Below, one piece after another: positions 1 to 8,515 of a stretch of DNA of 64,000 bases. Both the position numbers and the translations under genes were made by a program. A model generated the notes under the pieces. That model was given only the letters and a program-made list of their open reading frames with translations. It was not told where the DNA came from and did not search any database. Numbering within the stretch: the first letter of the stretch is position 1; each line of letters opens with the position of its first letter. The stretch is from an uncultured Bacteroides sp. (GTDB lineage: Bacteria > Bacteroidota > Bacteroidia > Bacteroidales > Bacteroidaceae): assembly GCF_963678425.1 (NCBI RefSeq), contig NZ_OY782854.1, positions 682,001-746,000 of the forward strand, read 5' to 3'.

Positions 1-747
1 TTCAGCTTCCAGACCAATTACTGTTTGATGAAGTGATACTTGGTTTAATACTGAACCAAGCACATATTTACAGTTGGGAGTCGTTGTAGCTAATTCTATT
101 GCCTCAGAGATTGCAGTACCAAGTGAACCTGGATGGTTAGGAAACTTAGTCAGAATGTCTTTTCCGGCACGGGTAGACATTGAAGGCGAAGCTGTAACTT
201 GTGCTCCGAAAGTCTGCATAATTGAGCGGCGGTAAGGTTTTTGCTCGTAGCTAACCTTTACCATATAAACAGCAAGTTCCAGTCCGAAAGCTTTTGCAGC
301 ATAAGAAAGAGCTGCTCCCCATTGTCCGGCACCGGTTTCAGTGGTTATATTTGTAACGCCTTCTTTCTTGCAATAATATGCCTGAGCAAGTGCAGAGTTT
401 AACTTATGGGAACCAACCGGGCTGACACTTTCGTTCTTGAAATAGATATGAGCTGGTGTACCCAATGCTTTTTCCAGACCGTAAGCACGTACTAGTGGGG
501 TGCTACGGTAATTCTTATAAAGTTCGCGTACTTCTTCGGGTATTTCAATCCATGCATCTGTCTGATTTAGTTCTTGTCTTGACAGTTCCTCAGCAAAGAT
601 AGGGTATAGATCTTCTGCCTTAAGTGGTTGTTTTGTTCCAGGATGAAGAAGCGGTAGTGGCTTGTTAACCATGTCAGCCTGAATATTGTACCAGTAATGT
701 GGAATCTCTTCTTCCGGGAGTATGAATCTCTTGGTTTTATTACTCAT
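1..747 (-). CDS. trpB: TrpB-like tryptophan synthase beta chain (partial, 3' end outside window)
   Basis: PLP-dependent enzyme joining indole (or a related nucleophile) to serine-derived aminoacrylate to give tryptophan. The reverse-strand translation starts MSNKTKRFILPEEEIPHYWY and contains the PLP-lysine motif GSHKLN, with the lysine at residue 115, followed by TGAGQWGAAL and a KPYRRSIMQTFGA segment. The early PEEEIPHYWYN stretch and the long N-terminus are typical of the TrpB2 subfamily rather than the TrpA-partnered TrpB1, which is family knowledge. About 249 residues are present and the rest lies before base 1. The ATG at 745-747 is the only good start. No other trp gene is visible in the window, which fits a stand-alone TrpB2. 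Confidence 0.9.
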   Translation of the reverse strand, partial: MSNKTKRFILPEEEIPHYWYNIQADMVNKPLPLLHPGTKQPLKAEDLYPIFAEELSRQELNQTDAWIEIPEEVRELYKNYRSTPLVRAYGLEKALGTPAHIYFKNESVSPVGSHKLNSALAQAYYCKKEGVTNITTETGAGQWGAALSYAAKAFGLELAVYMVKVSYEQKPYRRSIMQTFGAQVTASPSMSTRAGKDILTKFPNHPGSLGTAISEAIELATTTPNCKYVLGSVLNQVSLHQTVIGLEAE

Positions 748-1207
748 AATGTGTTCTTTAATTAGTTTGATGCTTACAAAATTATATATTATTTTTAAAT
801 ATGGCGAATAAATGTTGGGCTTTTTGCATTTTTATTTAAGTTTGAATATATAGGGAATAACTTAAGAATGAAACTAGATTAAGAATCAGCTATGCGAAGA
901 GCAATATAATTTAGCTTTATGCTCTTTTTTATGAGTAGCATCAGAGGACATGATGTGCTGATTATAGAAAATGTATAGATTATCATTCAAAGTGGAAAAA
1001 ATTTCTTTTAATGCAATTAAACCTTGTACTTGTTTTTGTGTCTTTATTTAAGATAGAACAAATGCAGACTTGTGTTTTTCATACATAAATAAAAGGTTAG
1101 TTTAATTTTAGTTTTTACTAAAGGTCGGATGATGTGAATTACCCGGCCTTTTATTTGTATAATTCCAGTGCTTTTTGTTTCTTTGTAAATTGTAAAAGAA
1201 TAAACAA
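748..1207. other. Intergenic region between trpB and the lipoprotein gene
   Basis: AT-rich stretch of 460 bases with no convincing gene. A minus-strand box matching TAnnTTTG (CAAAATTA on the plus strand, 777-784) sits about 30 bases upstream of trpB and is a plausible -7 element. An imperfect hairpin AAAGGTCGG / CCGGCCTTT spans 1120-1151 and is followed by T-rich sequence. It could terminate plus-strand transcription or be a leader structure of the gene starting at 1208. Confidence 0.4.
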
Positions 1208-1759
1208 ATGAAACGAATAATCCCTTATCTCCTTTTGCCGATCTTTTTACTAGGTATGTCGGCTTGTCATAACAAAAATAATAAGCAAGAAAAAAAAGAG
1301 ACGTTGGCTGCAGATAGTGTTGATTCTGCAGGAATACGGCAAATGCAGGAATCAAAAAATGAACAAAAAATTGTGATGAAAGGAAAATCTTATCACATAG
1401 CTATTCATCGGGTTGCGAGTGACTCTCTTCAGCGTATTAAGACTGAAGCTGGTGAATGGTTCATGGATAATAAAATATCTCTTCGGATAACTCTTGATAA
1501 TAGAACTAAAATATTTAGTAAAACCTTTACTAAAAAGAGTTTTTCTTCTGTTGTACCTGAAGATTTTCTATCACATTCTATTTTGGAAGGCTTGGTTTTT
1601 GATAAAGTAACTGCCAGTGGATTAAACTTTGCAGCAAGTGTTTGTTATCCTCAAACTGATCTCTATTTCCCCATCAGAATTACTATTGCATCAGACGGTT
1701 CCATGAGTATGGCAAAAGAAGAACTGATGGAAGAGGCTTATTCTGAAGATAAAAATTAG
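1208..1759 (+). CDS. Putative lipoprotein, DUF4738-like
   Basis: A 183-residue predicted lipoprotein of unknown function. The start MKRIIPYLLLPIFLLGMSAC is a signal peptide with a lipobox (MSAC), so Cys20 would be lipidated. A charged Asn/Lys/Glu-rich linker (about residues 21-50) follows, then a globular beta-rich domain from about residue 55 to 175. Length and layout resemble small Bacteroidetes lipoproteins of the DUF4738 type, an assignment from memory and not a search. It stands alone: the upstream neighbour is divergent and the next plus-strand gene is 650 bases away. It contains no catalytic motif that I recognise. Confidence 0.75.
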   Translation: MKRIIPYLLLPIFLLGMSACHNKNNKQEKKETLAADSVDSAGIRQMQESKNEQKIVMKGKSYHIAIHRVASDSLQRIKTEAGEWFMDNKISLRITLDNRTKIFSKTFTKKSFSSVVPEDFLSHSILEGLVFDKVTASGLNFAASVCYPQTDLYFPIRITIASDGSMSMAKEELMEEAYSEDKN

Positions 1760-2032
1760 AAAATGATATTTTAAGATAAGTCTGTTTTGTCTGGGAATTG
1801 CAAATTTTATTCTTCTAGTTCCTTTTTGTTAATGGAATTTTTGCTCATACATCTTCTGGATATTATAATAATGCTGAAAGAATAAGGCTTCTTTGAAAAC
1901 GAAGTTTCTTATGATTATTAAAGATTATGTTCTGAGGACGTACGGTAATCTATGGACTGATTTCAATCGACAGATTGGCTTTTGTTTTTGTTTATCCAAG
2001 TGAGGGAATTCAAACGTTTTGCACAGAGAACT

Positions 2033-2179
2033 GTTGTTTGTATTTATAGCTCATACGGAATTTTAATTACTTCACAAAAAGTGGCTGGCAAGAAGATGAT
2101 ATAAGTTTCTGCTCGCGGCGTTTATATTGTTAAAGTAATAAGTAACAAGCGTGTTTTGACAGTTAAAGTAGAAAAATAA
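2033..2179 (+). pseudogene. Remnant of a type IX secretion C-terminal sorting domain
   Basis: Reading frame 2033-2179 encodes roughly VVCIYSSYGILITSQKVAG, then KKMI, a TAA stop at 2102-2104, VSARGVYIVKVISNKRVLTV and a terminal KVEK stop. This has the beta-strand rhythm of the T9SS type A sorting tail (xIYxxxGxLI... SARGVYIVKV ...). No open frame of useful length precedes it, so the body of the protein is gone. It is the only recognisable content of the 647-base gap 1760-2406. The match is by eye to the family pattern. Confidence 0.55.
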
Positions 2180-2360
2180 ATATTCAGTCACATTAGAATA
2201 TATATTGTTGTAGAAATTTCTATGTGAATTATATTATATTTTTTTTAATTATAACTAAACCTTTTTTTTACTAAAGTGTTAAATAGTTATTAGTAGGAGA
2301 AAGTGACAATCTGAATAATAATATATTGTTAAAATGATGTAAAAAATCAGATGTAATTGC

Positions 2361-2368
2361 TATCTTTG
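2361..2368 (+). promoter_or_regulatory. Bacteroidetes -7 box for the polysaccharide export genes
   Basis: TATCTTTG matches the TAnnTTTG -7 consensus and lies 38 bases before the ATG at 2407. A clear TTTG -33 box at 19-base spacing is not present, so this rests on the -7 element and position only. Confidence 0.45.
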
Positions 2369-2406
2369 CACCTATATTAATTTCTGAAAAATTAGAATAC
2401 TAAATC

Positions 2407-3207
2407 ATGACGCGAAAAAATCACATTATTCTTTTATTGCTGGCTGTAATTGGTTTATCTGCATGTTCTTCTTATAAGAATGTTCCTTATTTGAAAGAGT
2501 CGGAAAAATTCACTACAGAAGATTATGCAAAAAGCGCTGTTTTATATGATGCGAGAATTATGCCTAAGGATTTGCTTACAATTACTGTTAGTACAATCAC
2601 AAATCCAGAAGATGCATACCCATTCAATCTAACAGTGCCTTCTCCTATTTCTGCAGCTAAGAATTTAACGACACAACCTGCTATGCAGACTTATTTGGTT
2701 GATAATGAAGGTAAAGTTAACTTCCCAGTATTAGGATTAATCAAATTTGGTGGATTAACAAAAACGGAAGCAGAGGAATTGCTTAAGAATAAACTAAAAC
2801 AGTATTTAAAAGAAGATCCAATTGTAACGGTTCGGTTAATTAATTATAAGATTTCGGTTTTGGGTGAAGTTGCCCGACCTAGTACTTATACTGTTGAAAA
2901 TGAAAAAATTAATATATTTGAAGCATTGTCACTTGCAGGAGATCTTACTGTTTACGGTATAAGAGAGAATGTGAAAATAATCAGGGAAAAAGAAAATGGT
3001 CAGAAGCAAATTGTTGTGTTAAACCTGAATGATAAGAATATTATTTTTTCTCCTTATTTCTATTTACAGCAGAATGATGTAGTTTATGTTCAACCCAATA
3101 AAGCAAAAGCACAGGGATCAGATATTGGTTCGATGACGAGTATTCTAATATCTACTACTTCAATACTTGTTTCATTAGCAGGTTTAATGGTAACCATTCT
3201 TAAGTAA
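2407..3207 (+). CDS. Wza-type polysaccharide export lipoprotein (outer membrane)
   Basis: Outer-membrane polysaccharide export protein, 266 residues. The signal peptide ends in a lipobox (LSACSS, Cys20). A poly-export domain covers about residues 45-145 (MPKDLLTITV, YLVDNEGKVNFPVLGLIKFGG, GLTKTEAEELLKNKL). An SLBB-type domain follows (INYKISVLGEVARPSTYTV) and a hydrophobic C-terminal segment lies at about 241-265, as in Bacteroidetes homologues. It is followed after 46 bases by the Wzc-type kinase gene, its usual partner. Together they would form the envelope-spanning export channel. No flippase, polymerase or glycosyltransferase gene is nearby, so the polymer exported is unknown. Confidence 0.9.
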   Translation: MTRKNHIILLLLAVIGLSACSSYKNVPYLKESEKFTTEDYAKSAVLYDARIMPKDLLTITVSTITNPEDAYPFNLTVPSPISAAKNLTTQPAMQTYLVDNEGKVNFPVLGLIKFGGLTKTEAEELLKNKLKQYLKEDPIVTVRLINYKISVLGEVARPSTYTVENEKINIFEALSLAGDLTVYGIRENVKIIREKENGQKQIVVLNLNDKNIIFSPYFYLQQNDVVYVQPNKAKAQGSDIGSMTSILISTTSILVSLAGLMVTILK

Positions 3208-3253
3208 GAGACTTTATAAAAAACAAACACTAAGTTTATAAATAACAAATCGT

Positions 3254-5659
3254 ATGTCTGAAGAAATTAATAAGATTGGTACAGATAACCAGTCAGAGGA
3301 AATCAATATTCAAGAACTTCTATTCAAATACCTTTCCTATTGGAAATGGTTCTTGGTATCAATTATCGTTTGCTTAGCAATAGCTTTTGTTTATTTGAAG
3401 TACACTACTCCAGTCTATAATGTTTCTGCTGCTATTATTATCAAAGATGATAAAAAGGGTGGAAATGGAACTAGTGAGCTTTCTGTATTCGAAGGAATGG
3501 GACTGCTGGGTGGTGAAAATAATGTTGATAACGAAATAGAGGTTCTAAAATCAAAATCAACTATTAAATCAGTTGTGAACGCTTTAGGGTTACACACTTC
3601 TTATACTGTGAAAGGGCGCATTTCTTCTTCTGAGCTTTATTTAAATAGCCCTATAGAAATAAAAATGGATCCTGCTGCACTTGATACTTTGCCTGGTAGT
3701 ATTGCTTTGAATACGACTATAAATGCTGATAGAAGCATGAAAATAGATGGTTTGGTTAATGGTGAAGTTGTTAATACAACATTGCATAATCTTCCAGCTT
3801 TGCTTAGAACATCAGTGGGGGATTTAACTGTTTCATACCGTCCGAATACACCGATTTTGAATAGTGAGATTGGAGTACACATTAATAGACCTATTAATGT
3901 AGCTAAAGGTTACTTAGGAAGACTTTCTGTTGCTCCTACTTCTAAAACAACATCAGTGGTGAATATTTCTCTATCTGAAACTAATCGTAAACGTGGTGAG
4001 GATTTCCTTAGGAAGCTGGTCGAAGTATATAACCTCGATGCAATGGAAGATAAAAATAAAGTTGCCTTGAATACTAAACTCTTTATTGATGATCGTATTG
4101 CTGTTATTGATAAAGAACTTGGCTCAGCAGAGAAGACTGTAGAAAATTATAAGCGTAGTCAGAAAATGACAAACTTAGAAACGGATGCTGATTTGACCCT
4201 GCAAAATAGTAACGAATATGAAAAGAAATTAGTTGAAGCAGAAACGCAGCTTAATTTAGTAAACTATTTGCAGAAACATGTCAGCAACAAGGCTAATAAA
4301 TATTCTTTAGTTCCAAGTAATGTGGGGATTGAGGATCCAACTTTAGTTGCTACTATTAGTGAATATAATAAAACAGTGCTGGAACGTGAGCGCTTGTTGC
4401 GCACAGCATCAGAAAACAACCCTTCAGTTGTTGCAATTAGCGGAAAAATTGATGCGTTGCGTGGAAGTATCAATTCTGCAATTTCCAGTGTACACAAAGG
4501 ATTGCTTATTACCAGGAATGATATTAACCATCAAGCCCGAATGTATAATGGTCAAATACAGAAAGGTCCTACTCAGGAACGTGAATTTACTGAGATTTCT
4601 CGTCAGCAACAAATTAAGGCTAACTTATTTGAAATGTTGCTTCAAAAGCGTGAAGAAAATTCTCTTTCTTTAGCAGCTAGTGCTAATAGCGCTAAGATAA
4701 TAGATGAGCCCTTAGCTTCAGATGCTCCTGTCTCTCCAAAAAGTTCTATCATTTATCTGGTAGCATTTATTCTTGGAATTGTTATTCCAGTAGTGATTGT
4801 TTATATTAGTGAACTGTTCCAATATAAGATCCGTTCACGGGCAGATATTGATAAGATTAGCAGACTTCCATTTTTGGCTGAAATTCCTAATCATGGAGAA
4901 GAGTCCAATATCGTAGTAAAGGAAAATGATAATTCTTCAATAGCAGAATCATTCCGTGCCTTACGAACTAATCTCTTATTTATGTTGGGGGCAGATAAAA
5001 AAGTCATTCTGTTTACTTCAACTCAGCCTGGAGAAGGAAAAACGTTTGCCAGTTTGAATACAGCTATTAGTTTGGCCCTTTTAAATAAAAAGGTACTAAT
5101 TATAGGATTGGATATTAGAAAACCTCGTATGGCTGAATATCTTAACCTGAATGTTAAGAATGGTATTACTAATTATTTATCAGGCTTTGAGAAAGATCTG
5201 GATAGCTTGATCGTTCCTTCAGGAGTTCATCCTAATCTTTATGCTTTGCCTGCAGGACCTGTTCCACCAAATCCATCGGAACAGTTGGTTAAAGATACCT
5301 TGGATAAAGCTTTTGAACAGTTTCGGGAACAATTTGATTTTATTATTGTTGATTCAGCTCCTACAGGTTTGGTTTCGGATACATTAATTCTTAACCGTGT
5401 GGTTGATGCTACTGCATATGTTTGTCGTGTTAACAGTACAAGCAAAGTGGCTCTTAAGTTTGCTAATGAGATTATGGATAATAACAAACTGACAAATATG
5501 TCTCTTTTGGTTAATGGAGTTGATGCTGGTCGTAGAGGTTATGGCTACGGTTATGGCTATGGCTATGGTTACGGCTATGGCTACGGAGATGATGATAAGG
5601 AAGGAAAGAAGAGAAAACGTAAACACAAGAAAACTGATGAAGAGGATACAAATTCTTAA
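3254..5659 (+). CDS. Wzc-type polysaccharide co-polymerase / BY-kinase
   Basis: Inner-membrane chain-length regulator and tyrosine autokinase, 801 residues, of full family length. It has a Wzz domain with a first TM near residues 32-50, a long periplasmic coiled region, a GNVR-like segment near 439 (QEREFTEISRQQ), and a second TM near 497-520. The cytoplasmic kinase carries Walker A TQPGEGKT near 592, an A' motif LIIGLDIRKPRM and Walker B FIIVDSAPTG near 694. The C-terminus holds eight Gly-Tyr repeats followed by an acidic/basic tail: this is the tyrosine cluster that is autophosphorylated in BY-kinases. It pairs with the Wza-like gene immediately upstream, and no other capsule gene follows. 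Confidence 0.92.
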   Translation: MSEEINKIGTDNQSEEINIQELLFKYLSYWKWFLVSIIVCLAIAFVYLKYTTPVYNVSAAIIIKDDKKGGNGTSELSVFEGMGLLGGENNVDNEIEVLKSKSTIKSVVNALGLHTSYTVKGRISSSELYLNSPIEIKMDPAALDTLPGSIALNTTINADRSMKIDGLVNGEVVNTTLHNLPALLRTSVGDLTVSYRPNTPILNSEIGVHINRPINVAKGYLGRLSVAPTSKTTSVVNISLSETNRKRGEDFLRKLVEVYNLDAMEDKNKVALNTKLFIDDRIAVIDKELGSAEKTVENYKRSQKMTNLETDADLTLQNSNEYEKKLVEAETQLNLVNYLQKHVSNKANKYSLVPSNVGIEDPTLVATISEYNKTVLERERLLRTASENNPSVVAISGKIDALRGSINSAISSVHKGLLITRNDINHQARMYNGQIQKGPTQEREFTEISRQQQIKANLFEMLLQKREENSLSLAASANSAKIIDEPLASDAPVSPKSSIIYLVAFILGIVIPVVIVYISELFQYKIRSRADIDKISRLPFLAEIPNHGEESNIVVKENDNSSIAESFRALRTNLLFMLGADKKVILFTSTQPGEGKTFASLNTAISLALLNKKVLIIGLDIRKPRMAEYLNLNVKNGITNYLSGFEKDLDSLIVPSGVHPNLYALPAGPVPPNPSEQLVKDTLDKAFEQFREQFDFIIVDSAPTGLVSDTLILNRVVDATAYVCRVNSTSKVALKFANEIMDNNKLTNMSLLVNGVDAGRRGYGYGYGYGYGYGYGYGDDDKEGKKRKRKHKKTDEEDTNS
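5537..5584 (+). repeat. Eight-unit GGY-TAY hexanucleotide repeat encoding (Gly-Tyr)8
   Basis: In-frame tandem 6-bp units (GGT/GGC followed by TAT/TAC) in the Wzc tail. Changes in copy number would keep the frame while altering the number of phosphorylatable tyrosines. The third bases alternate between C and T, so it is not a perfect microsatellite. Confidence 0.85.
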
Positions 5660-5706
5660 TATAATGAAGAAAATCATTTTTAGATAAGATTTTCTCTCTC
5701 GTATAT

Positions 5707-5746
5707 AAAACAGGCACAATAGAATATTCTAATGTGCCTGTTTTTT
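5707..5746 (+). terminator. Rho-independent terminator after the wzc-like gene
   Basis: Stem AAAACAGGCACA / TGTGCCTGTTTT around an 11-16 base AT-rich loop, followed by a T-run. It ends the export pair, and because the stem is flanked by A and T on both sides it could also serve the convergent serine dehydratase gene. Confidence 0.8.
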
Positions 5747-5898
5747 GTAAACCACCGATAAAGTACGTATTGTTGATTCTAAAAAAGAGAGAATAATCTG
5801 ATATTCGGATGGTTCTTTATGTATTTTAGAGTTTTACCGGACAGAAATAAATATGATAAAGATATTCTCTTTTTTTATCCACTAGTATTTTTTCATGA

Positions 5899-7110
5899 TT
5901 ACATCTGCTTGTAATCTTTTGCAAGTCCGCCTTCTCCGGTTTCCTTGTATAAGGAAGGTAAGTCATGTCCCGTTTGTTTCATAACTTGTACTACTTTGTC
6001 GAAGGATACACGGTGAATACCATCTGTAAAGGATGAATAGATATTGGCGTCCAGAGCTCTGGCAGCAGCGTAGGCATTGCGCTCGATGCATGGAATTTGT
6101 ACCAGACCACAAACAGGATCACATGTCATGCCCAAGTGATGCTCCAATCCCATCTCGGCTGCATATTCTATTTGTGCCGGACTTCCACCGAAGAGCTGGT
6201 TGGCTGCTGCTGAAGCCATGGCACAAGCTACACCAACTTCACCTTGGCAGCCTACTTCTGCTCCGGAGATGGAAGCATTTGTTTTTACTATATTTCCAAC
6301 TAATCCGGCTGTAGCCAGGGCACGCAGGATTCTTGCGTCACTGAATTCGCGGCTTTCCTGCAAATGATAGAGAACAGCCGGAACTACTCCACACGATCCG
6401 CAAGTGGGAGCAGTCACAATTACTCCTCCCGAAGCGTTTTCTTCACTTACTGCCAGTGCGTATGCGAAGACTAATCCGCGGGAACGAAGCGATTGTTTGT
6501 ATCCGCTTGAACGGATAAAGTAGGTTGCCGCTTTTCTGCGAAGGTTTAATGGTCCGGGCAAAACTCCTTCCTGCTCCAGTCCACGTTTGATAGTTGCTTT
6601 CATGGTGTCCCATACTTTTGCTAAGTACTCCCATATATCACTGTCTTCGCACTCTTGCACATACTCCCAGTAACTTTTTCCGCTCACTTCGCACCAGTTC
6701 AGTATCTCCTGCATCGTGTTCATTTGGTAGATTTCTCTGTTATCGCCTCCAATCTCGCCACTATCTTCTTCGGCAAGCGCGCCTCCTCCTATGCTGTAAA
6801 CCGTCCAGCTTTCTATCTTATTACCATCATTACCGATAGCTTCAAAAGTCATTCCATTGGGATGAAATGGGAGAAAGATCTTTGGTTGCCAGATGATTTC
6901 CACTTGAGCGTGTGGTTTAAGCACCGCAATAATAGCTGCATCAGTAAAGTGACCTTTCCCCGTTGCAGCAAGACTTCCATATAAAGTTACTTTGAAAGAA
7001 GCAGCCTCTGGATGGCGTACAAGAAAAAGCTCGGCAGCCTTCTTGGGACCCATAGTATGACTACTTGAAGGGCCATTCCCAATCCGGTATAATTCTTTAA
7101 TAGATTTCAT
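5899..7110 (-). CDS. sdaA: L-serine ammonia-lyase (iron-sulfur L-serine dehydratase)
   Basis: Deaminates L-serine to pyruvate and ammonia with a catalytic 4Fe-4S cluster. It has 403 residues as a single chain with fused beta and alpha parts. The N-terminal motif GNGPSSSHTMGP (residues about 12-23) and the Cys-containing segments APTCGSCGVVPA and CDPVCGLVQIPCIE are all present and supply the cluster ligands of the family. The start ATG at 7108-7110 gives the conserved MKSIKELYRIGNGPSSSH beginning. It ends convergent with the wzc-like gene and lies 25 bases downstream of corA, so co-transcription with corA is possible. Confidence 0.95.
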   Translation of the reverse strand: MKSIKELYRIGNGPSSSHTMGPKKAAELFLVRHPEAASFKVTLYGSLAATGKGHFTDAAIIAVLKPHAQVEIIWQPKIFLPFHPNGMTFEAIGNDGNKIESWTVYSIGGGALAEEDSGEIGGDNREIYQMNTMQEILNWCEVSGKSYWEYVQECEDSDIWEYLAKVWDTMKATIKRGLEQEGVLPGPLNLRRKAATYFIRSSGYKQSLRSRGLVFAYALAVSEENASGGVIVTAPTCGSCGVVPAVLYHLQESREFSDARILRALATAGLVGNIVKTNASISGAEVGCQGEVGVACAMASAAANQLFGGSPAQIEYAAEMGLEHHLGMTCDPVCGLVQIPCIERNAYAAARALDANIYSSFTDGIHRVSFDKVVQVMKQTGHDLPSLYKETGEGGLAKDYKQM

Positions 7111-7135
7111 TTATGTTAATCCTGTGTTTTGTTTT

Positions 7136-8170
7136 TTAATACCATTTCTTTTTCTTGAAAAACCTAAAACCTATAAATCCTACGATTATCATAATAATCC
7201 ATGCGGTAAGGTAACCATATCTCCAGTCTAGCTCGGGCATAGATTTAAAGTTCATTCCCCATACTCCTACGAGAAAGGTTAGCGGAATGAATATAGTGGA
7301 AACAACTGTCAGTCGCTTCATAATATCGTTCATTCGTAAATCGTTGTTGGATATATAAAGATCGACCAATGAGGAGAGTGTTTCCCGACAGATTTCTATC
7401 GTTTGAAGCACAAACTGCAGATGGTCGTTGACATCATTAAAGAACAACCTGTTTGCTTTGTGAAGTAGCTCATTATCGCTGAGGAGTAATTTACTGTATT
7501 GATCCTTGAGTGGTAATACAGCCCGCTTCACGCGCATATACTGGCGGCGGCTTGTTTGAATTCTTATACCAATATCGCTGGCGGATGTAATAGTGAGCAG
7601 ACGGGTTTCCATTTCTTCTAGCGAATCTTCCACAGAGGATATTGTGTTCCGATAATTAGCCATCACATCGTTTAAGAGCACACTTAACAGATAATCGCTC
7701 TCTCTGTTTCGAATCTTGAGTATATTATTCTGAATGGCAGTTATCACGTCATTAAAGAATGAATTCTCGTCTTCGAAGAATGAAAGCACAAAGTTTTTTC
7801 CCTGAATGATACAAAGCTGTTGTTTAAGTAGCTGGTCATTCTTATCCAGTTTGAAGAGCTTCAGAACAAGAACAAGGTGGTTGTCATATTCTTCTATTTT
7901 TGTAGGATGGTGAGGATTCAGTATATCTTGTATCACCAGAAAGTTTATATTAAAAAACTCTCCTATTTCACGTACCAGGTTTGTATTCTGCAATCCATGT
8001 ATCTGCAGCCAGCTGATTTTGTTTTCTTCTATCTTATCTTTGATTTCATCGAATTTGTCCCCCGAAAATTCATGAGTTTCCGTTTCATTATAGGTACAGA
8101 GATGCAGGTGGGTGGGAGTGTTGCTTTCTCCCATATAAGTTAATTTTTCACTTAGCAGATTATTCTTCAT
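7136..8170 (-). CDS. corA: CorA-family divalent cation (Mg2+/Co2+) transporter
   Basis: Inner-membrane channel-type transporter, 344 residues from the chosen start MKNNLLSEKLTYMG. The C-terminal GMN signature (VWGMNFKSMPE, around residue 305) sits between two TM segments (STIFIPLTFLVGVWGMN and LTAWIIMIIVGFIGF), with a basic tail (FFKKKKW). The cytoplasmic N-domain is acidic and helical. The frame stays open upstream to 8416, but that stretch runs through the palindrome array at 8285-8356 and has a non-protein-like composition, so the internal ATG at 8168-8170 is preferred. Confidence 0.9.
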   Translation of the reverse strand: MKNNLLSEKLTYMGESNTPTHLHLCTYNETETHEFSGDKFDEIKDKIEENKISWLQIHGLQNTNLVREIGEFFNINFLVIQDILNPHHPTKIEEYDNHLVLVLKLFKLDKNDQLLKQQLCIIQGKNFVLSFFEDENSFFNDVITAIQNNILKIRNRESDYLLSVLLNDVMANYRNTISSVEDSLEEMETRLLTITSASDIGIRIQTSRRQYMRVKRAVLPLKDQYSKLLLSDNELLHKANRLFFNDVNDHLQFVLQTIEICRETLSSLVDLYISNNDLRMNDIMKRLTVVSTIFIPLTFLVGVWGMNFKSMPELDWRYGYLTAWIIMIIVGFIGFRFFKKKKWY

Positions 8171-8284
8171 ATTGATCCTATTACTTTTGTATAATCTCTT
8201 AAACAAAAGTAATGTTTTTGTTTGATAGAACAAGAATCTTTCGGCTTTGTTTGTATATTCTTTCAGTATATATTTGTTTTTCCT

Positions 8285-8356
8285 TGTACAAAAGATTGCA
8301 TTCTTCTGTACAGAACAATTAATTCTTTTGTACAAAAGAAAACAATCTTTTGTACA
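8285..8356 (-). repeat. Four TGTACA palindromes at exact 22-bp spacing, upstream of corA
   Basis: TGTACA begins at 8285, 8307, 8329 and 8351, a spacing of exactly 22 each time. Each is flanked by A/T arms giving units like CTTTTGTACAAAAG, and the linkers also contain palindromic AATTAATT. The block lies in the 345-base gap between mutS2 and corA. A near-identical block in the same orientation relative to its downstream gene occurs at 37712-37783. There are no unique spacers, so it is not a CRISPR. Function unknown; phased operators or a transcribed structured leader are possible. Confidence 0.85.
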
Positions 8357-8515
8357 AGAAGATAAAAATGTATGGTGAATAACAGATAAAAGAAGGCGAG
8401 TGGTAGGAAAATACAAAAGGGGAAACAGACTTTATCCCGCCAGAATATAATTTTATATTGCTGATGTCAGGCCTGAATAGGAAATATCAGGTCTGAATCA
8501 TAAAGCGTTTTTAGT

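Noticed and set aside
5537..5584. Gly-Tyr repeat as a sequencing artefact
   Set aside because: Tyrosine-rich tails are expected in BY-kinases, and codons vary between units.
8285..8356. Regular repeat array as a possible CRISPR
   Set aside because: The repeat units are 22 bp with no unique spacers, and no cas genes are present.
8171..8416. N-terminal extension of CorA (82 residues)
   Set aside because: It would be encoded by the palindrome array and has poor composition; the ATG at 8168-8170 gives a normal family start.
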